A program made the position numbers and the translations under genes. A stretch of 64,000 bases of DNA from contig JBBQZP010000003.1 of the NCBI GenBank assembly GCA_038207585.1, positions 108,249-172,248 of the forward strand, written 5' to 3'. The notes beneath the pieces were generated by a model, which did no database searches, was not told where the DNA came from, and saw only the letters and a program-made list of their open reading frames with translations. Numbering within the stretch: position 1 is the stretch's first letter; each line of letters begins with the position of its first letter. Source of the stretch: JBBQZP01 sp038207585 (lineage in GTDB: Bacteria; Pseudomonadota; Alphaproteobacteria; Rhodobacterales; Rhodobacteraceae). Of this stretch, positions 60,873-64,000 are shown one piece after another.

Positions 60873-60949
60873 GGCCCCGTAGCTCAGCTGGATAGAGCGA
60901 CGGTTTCCTAAACCGTAGGCCGCGTGTTCGAATCACGCCGGGGTCACCA
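60873..60949 (+). tRNA. tRNA-Arg (anticodon CCT)
   Basis: A 77-nt cloverleaf on the plus strand: acceptor GGCCCCG with CGGGGTC, D-arm AGCTCAGCTGGATAGAGC, anticodon arm ACGGTTTCCTAAACCGT with CCT, T-arm GTGTTCGAATCAC, and encoded CCA. It ends 2 nt before the stop codon of the convergent ThDP-enzyme gene. Confidence 0.97.
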
Positions 60950-60951
60950 GT

Positions 60952-62490
60952 TCAGCAGACAACTTCAATCAAATGCGGTCCGGGCGTGGCAAAGGCGGCC
61001 TGCAAAGCGGCAACCAGCCCGTCCGCATCAATCACCCGCGTGCCGGCAACCCCGTGGCCCTTGGCCAAGGCGACCCAATCCAGAACCGGTCCTTCGACAT
61101 CGAACATCCGCTGCGCGTTTCGACCCACATCGTTGACGCCAACATTCGCAAGCTCCAGCCGCAGGATCTGATAGCCGCGGTTTGCGAACACCAGTGTCAC
61201 CACATCAAGATTTTCGCGCGCCATCGTCCACAGGCATTGCAGCGTATACATCGCCGAGCCGTCGCCCGTCAGGCACACCACCTTGCGATCCGGACAGGCC
61301 ACTGCTGCACCCGTCGCCAAGGGCAGGCCGCTGCCAATCGCCCCGCCCATCAGACACAGCCAGTCATGCGGTCGGGCGGTTTTGGTTGGCGGCGTCAGAA
61401 AGCGGCTGGTGGTGATGCCCTCATCCACCACAATCGCATCTTCAGGCAACAGGGCGGCCAACGCCTGACCGATCTTGTCCAGACTCATCGCACCAGTCGG
61501 CAGGGCCGGCAGGGCAAGTGGTTCGCGGGGCGCGTCGGCCTGCGCGCCTAACTCCCTATGCAGGGCGTACAGCGTGGCCGCGCTGTCCATATCCGGCGCA
61601 CAAAGGTCAAAGACATGTGTGCCTTCGGCCTCGGGCAGGCTGGGCTTACCGGGATAGGCAAAAAAGTTCGCAGGCCGGTGTGCGCCACAAAGAACCAGCG
61701 TCTTCACCCGTGCCATGACGGCCGAGTTTTCTTCGACGATATAGGCGAGGCGTTCAATCTTGATCGTGCCCGCCCCGCGCCGAATCCGCGGCACGAAATA
61801 GGGGGCCAAAAGGCGGCATCCCGTTAAAGCTGCAATCTGGGCGGCGATCAGGATCAGGTCTTCGCCCAAGGCACGCCCATCGATCAGCAGCGCAGCACCC
61901 GGCTGGCGAAGAGCTTGTGCGGCGCGCTCAATATGGGACGCGGTGGGTTGGCGAAGCACGGGCGGCGCGGCCACGCGCGCCGGGGCAACCGCTTCGTCCC
62001 ACGCTGTATTCGCGGGCAGAATCAGCGTCGCAATCTGCCCGCCTTTGCTGCGGGCCGCACGGATGGCGTCAGCCCCGTCCTGCGCCACCATTGCAGCATC
62101 ACTGCTGACCCGCGTAAAATGCGAGACTGTCTGGCTGATACCCGCCGTATCGCCTTTGAGAGGGCTTTCGTACTGCTGATGCCAGACGGCGTGATCGCCC
62201 ACGATGTTCACAATACCGCTGCGGGCCTTTTTGGCGTTGTGCAGATTGGCGTAGCCATTGCCGAAACCGGGGGCCAGATGCAGCAGAGTCGCCGGAACCT
62301 GACCCGTCATGCGGTAGTAACCATCGGCAGCACCCGTCGCCCCGCCTTCGAACAGACAAAGGATGCAGCGCATCTCGGGGTGGCGGTCCAGTGCCGCCAC
62401 AAAGTGCATCTCGGACGTTCCGGGGTTTGCAAAACACACATTAACGCCCCCCGAAAGCATTGTTTTCACAAGGGTTTCGGCACCGTTCAT
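60952..62490 (-). CDS. Thiamine-diphosphate enzyme, acetolactate synthase large subunit-like
   Basis: A 512-residue ThDP enzyme. The N-terminal PYR domain carries the cofactor-activating E48 (FEGGATGAADGY), and the C-terminal PP domain the ThDP motif TGDGSAMYT ending in FANRGY. It is shorter than IlvB (about 570) and looks nearer to benzoylformate or related 2-oxo-acid decarboxylases that are often mislabelled acetolactate synthase. No small subunit is nearby. The ATG has GAGGGG before it and lies 10 nt after the gyrB stop codon, so it is likely read through from gyrB. Substrate unknown. Confidence 0.82.
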   Translation of the reverse strand: MNGAETLVKTMLSGGVNVCFANPGTSEMHFVAALDRHPEMRCILCLFEGGATGAADGYYRMTGQVPATLLHLAPGFGNGYANLHNAKKARSGIVNIVGDHAVWHQQYESPLKGDTAGISQTVSHFTRVSSDAAMVAQDGADAIRAARSKGGQIATLILPANTAWDEAVAPARVAAPPVLRQPTASHIERAAQALRQPGAALLIDGRALGEDLILIAAQIAALTGCRLLAPYFVPRIRRGAGTIKIERLAYIVEENSAVMARVKTLVLCGAHRPANFFAYPGKPSLPEAEGTHVFDLCAPDMDSAATLYALHRELGAQADAPREPLALPALPTGAMSLDKIGQALAALLPEDAIVVDEGITTSRFLTPPTKTARPHDWLCLMGGAIGSGLPLATGAAVACPDRKVVCLTGDGSAMYTLQCLWTMARENLDVVTLVFANRGYQILRLELANVGVNDVGRNAQRMFDVEGPVLDWVALAKGHGVAGTRVIDADGLVAALQAAFATPGPHLIEVVC

Positions 62491-62500
62491 GGTAAACCCC

Positions 62501-64000
62501 TCAGATATCCAGATGCTCGACGTTCAGCGCGTTGGATTGAATGAATTCACGCCGTGGTTCCACCACATCACCCATCAGCTTGGTAAAGATATCATCCGCT
62601 TCGGCCAGATCATCCGCCGTTACCTGCAACAGGGTGCGCGCTTCGGGGTCCAGCGTGGTTTCCCAAAGCTGTTCGGGGTTCATCTCGCCCAGACCCTTGT
62701 AGCGTTGCAACGACAGGCCCTTTTCGCCCTCGGCCAGAATCGCCTTCAGCAGATCCATCGGCCCGCCGATCGATACATCCTTGTCCTTTCGCGCCAGCTT
62801 GGCCGACGTGGAGTATATGTCACGCGTGTTGGTCGAAGCCTGCGACAGACGCCGCGCCTCACCCGACCGCAGCACGGCACCATCAAGAGTGCGCAATTCC
62901 TCGACCCCGCGCAGAACGCGGCTTAGGCGGATGCCGTGATCTTGCGTGATGCGGCCGGTCCAGCCCTTTTCATATTCAGCGGCGATTCCGTCCAGCCGCT
63001 TGGCGACCGTATCGGCGACCAGTTGCAGGTCGGCATCCGCCTTGCCCGGATCAAACGCGCCAGCCAAAGCGGCCTGCTCCAGAATATTGCGCGGGTAATG
63101 CGTCGGAAAGGCCTCCAGTATCCGGCGGAACTGGCGCGCGCCGTCGATCACGCGGGCAAGATCGGCACCTGCGATTTCTTCGCCCGAGCCAAGGCGCAGA
63201 ACCGCGCCCTCAACGCCCATCTGCACCAGATAATCCTCAAGTGCTGCCTGATCCTTAAGGTAAACTTCCGACTTGCCGCGCGCCACTTTGTAAAGCGGCG
63301 GTTGAGCGATATAGAGAAAACCGCCCTCGATCACCTTCGGCATCTGGCGGAAGAAAAAAGTCAGCAAAAGCGTTCGGATATGCGCGCCGTCCACATCGGC
63401 ATCAGTCATGATGACGATCTTGTGGTAGCGCAGTTTGCTGACGTCAAACTCATCGCGCCCGATACCGGTGCCCAAGGCGGTAATCAGCGTGCCGATTTCC
63501 TGACTGCCCAGCATCCGGTCAAACCGCGCACGTTCCACGTTCAGGATCTTGCCGCGCAGGGGCAGAACCGCCTGATTGGCCCGGCTGCGCCCCTGTTTCG
63601 CGGAGCCACCCGCCGAATCCCCCTCGACCAGAAAAATCTCGGCCTTTGAGGCGTCTTTTTCCTGACAATCGGCCAGTTTCCCCGGCAGGTTCGATACATC
63701 CAGCGCGGTCTTGCGCCGGGTCAGATCGCGCGCCTTGCGCGCAGCTTCACGCGCCAAAGCCGCCTCGACAATCTTGCCGACGATGATCTTGGCGTTGGCG
63801 GGGTTTTCTTCAAACCACTCGGACAATTTTTCGTTCATCAGATTTTCGACCGCAGGCCACACTTCGGATGACACCAGCTTGTCTTTCGTCTGGCTGGAAA
63901 ACTTCGGGTCCGGAACTTTGACCGACAAAACACAGGTCAGCCCCTCGCGCGCATCATCGCCGGTGAAATCGACCTTTTCCTTCTTCGCGATCCCTGACGA
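62501..64000 (-). CDS. gyrB: DNA gyrase subunit B, C-terminal part (open at window edge)
   Basis: 500 codons of the 3' part are inside the window; the frame continues past the right edge without a start. The TOPRIM domain is clear: IFLVEGDSAGGSAKQGR and the metal-binding MTDADVDGAHIRTLLLTFF. The end, VEPRREFIQSNALNVEHLDI, is the usual GyrB C-terminus and separates it from ParE. As in many Proteobacteria an insert-like region (GAVLRLGSGEEIAG to GWTGRI) lies between TOPRIM and tail. It is co-directional with the ThDP-enzyme gene 10 nt downstream. Confidence 0.97.
   Translation of the reverse strand, partial: SSGIAKKEKVDFTGDDAREGLTCVLSVKVPDPKFSSQTKDKLVSSEVWPAVENLMNEKLSEWFEENPANAKIIVGKIVEAALAREAARKARDLTRRKTALDVSNLPGKLADCQEKDASKAEIFLVEGDSAGGSAKQGRSRANQAVLPLRGKILNVERARFDRMLGSQEIGTLITALGTGIGRDEFDVSKLRYHKIVIMTDADVDGAHIRTLLLTFFFRQMPKVIEGGFLYIAQPPLYKVARGKSEVYLKDQAALEDYLVQMGVEGAVLRLGSGEEIAGADLARVIDGARQFRRILEAFPTHYPRNILEQAALAGAFDPGKADADLQLVADTVAKRLDGIAAEYEKGWTGRITQDHGIRLSRVLRGVEELRTLDGAVLRSGEARRLSQASTNTRDIYSTSAKLARKDKDVSIGGPMDLLKAILAEGEKGLSLQRYKGLGEMNPEQLWETTLDPEARTLLQVTADDLAEADDIFTKLMGDVVEPRREFIQSNALNVEHLDI

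Noticed and set aside
1..64000. CRISPR arrays, prophage, IS elements, restriction or toxin-antitoxin systems
   Set aside because: I searched by eye for regular repeats, transposase and phage motifs and typical defence domains and found none; the window reads as core chromosome plus a sugar island.

Overview
The window is a gene-dense, high-GC chromosomal segment that reads as an alphaproteobacterium of the Rhodobacteraceae/Roseobacteraceae type. The grounds are protein style and gene content: a YhhQ-type queuosine precursor transporter, TspO, an A2M-pbpC pair, serC-serA facing serB, GH13_23-like and GH42 sugar enzymes, and a palindromic intergenic element built around ATTTTTGCAAAAAT of the kind I associate with this family. 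I see no prophage, insertion sequence, CRISPR array or rRNA operon. No gene-free stretch exceeds 300 bases; the longest, 30783-31058, holds a terminator and a possible small transcript.

Layout. 1-7.4 kb: housekeeping genes (end of a GNAT-like gene, a MoCF/CinA-like protein, map, an NlpC/P60 peptidase, an M17 aminopeptidase, a degenerate Hpt-like protein, a beta-carbonic anhydrase, a DUF4139 protein). 7.5-11.3 kb: a 50-residue protein, asd, a KpsS-like protein and an MFS carrier. 11.4-25.3 kb: a galactoside uptake and catabolism island. 25.3-31.7 kb: trhO, pncA-pncB, an APH-like kinase with an AGXT2L-type PLP enzyme, arfB and yhhQ. 31.8-39.2 kb: phytase-like esterase, mepA, UMF1 carrier, thioesterase, YggT, recQ, yaaA, tspO. 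39.3-49.5 kb: a hybrid sensor kinase, a 1,813-codon alpha-2-macroglobulin and pbpC. 49.6-55.5 kb: thiolase, a PPP-type phosphatase and the complete phosphorylated serine pathway (serA, serC, serB). 55.6-64 kb: TSUP permease, zapE, tRNA-Lys, dapF-mtaB, a LacI regulator, tRNA-Arg, a ThDP enzyme and the 3' part of gyrB.

The island is the most coherent system. One minus-strand operon runs from a periplasmic binding protein through two permeases, alpha-galactosidase (GH36), an aldose dehydrogenase (SDR), dgoK, dgoA, an SMP-30 lactonase and beta-galactosidase (GH42). Six consecutive junctions overlap by 4 nt. A divergent IclR regulator and the ABC ATPase complete it. Alpha- and beta-galactosides would be imported, cut inside the cell, and the galactose oxidised by the De Ley-Doudoroff route. 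Galactonate dehydratase is absent here, and the SDR lacks its catalytic lysine (YxxxN in place of YxxxK).

Other items of note: the AGXT2L/kinase pair; a possible small transcript downstream of yhhQ carrying a very strong Shine-Dalgarno sequence; a serC leader with two mutually exclusive hairpins; an Hpt-like protein without its phosphorylatable histidine; and five convergent gene pairs whose 3' ends overlap.
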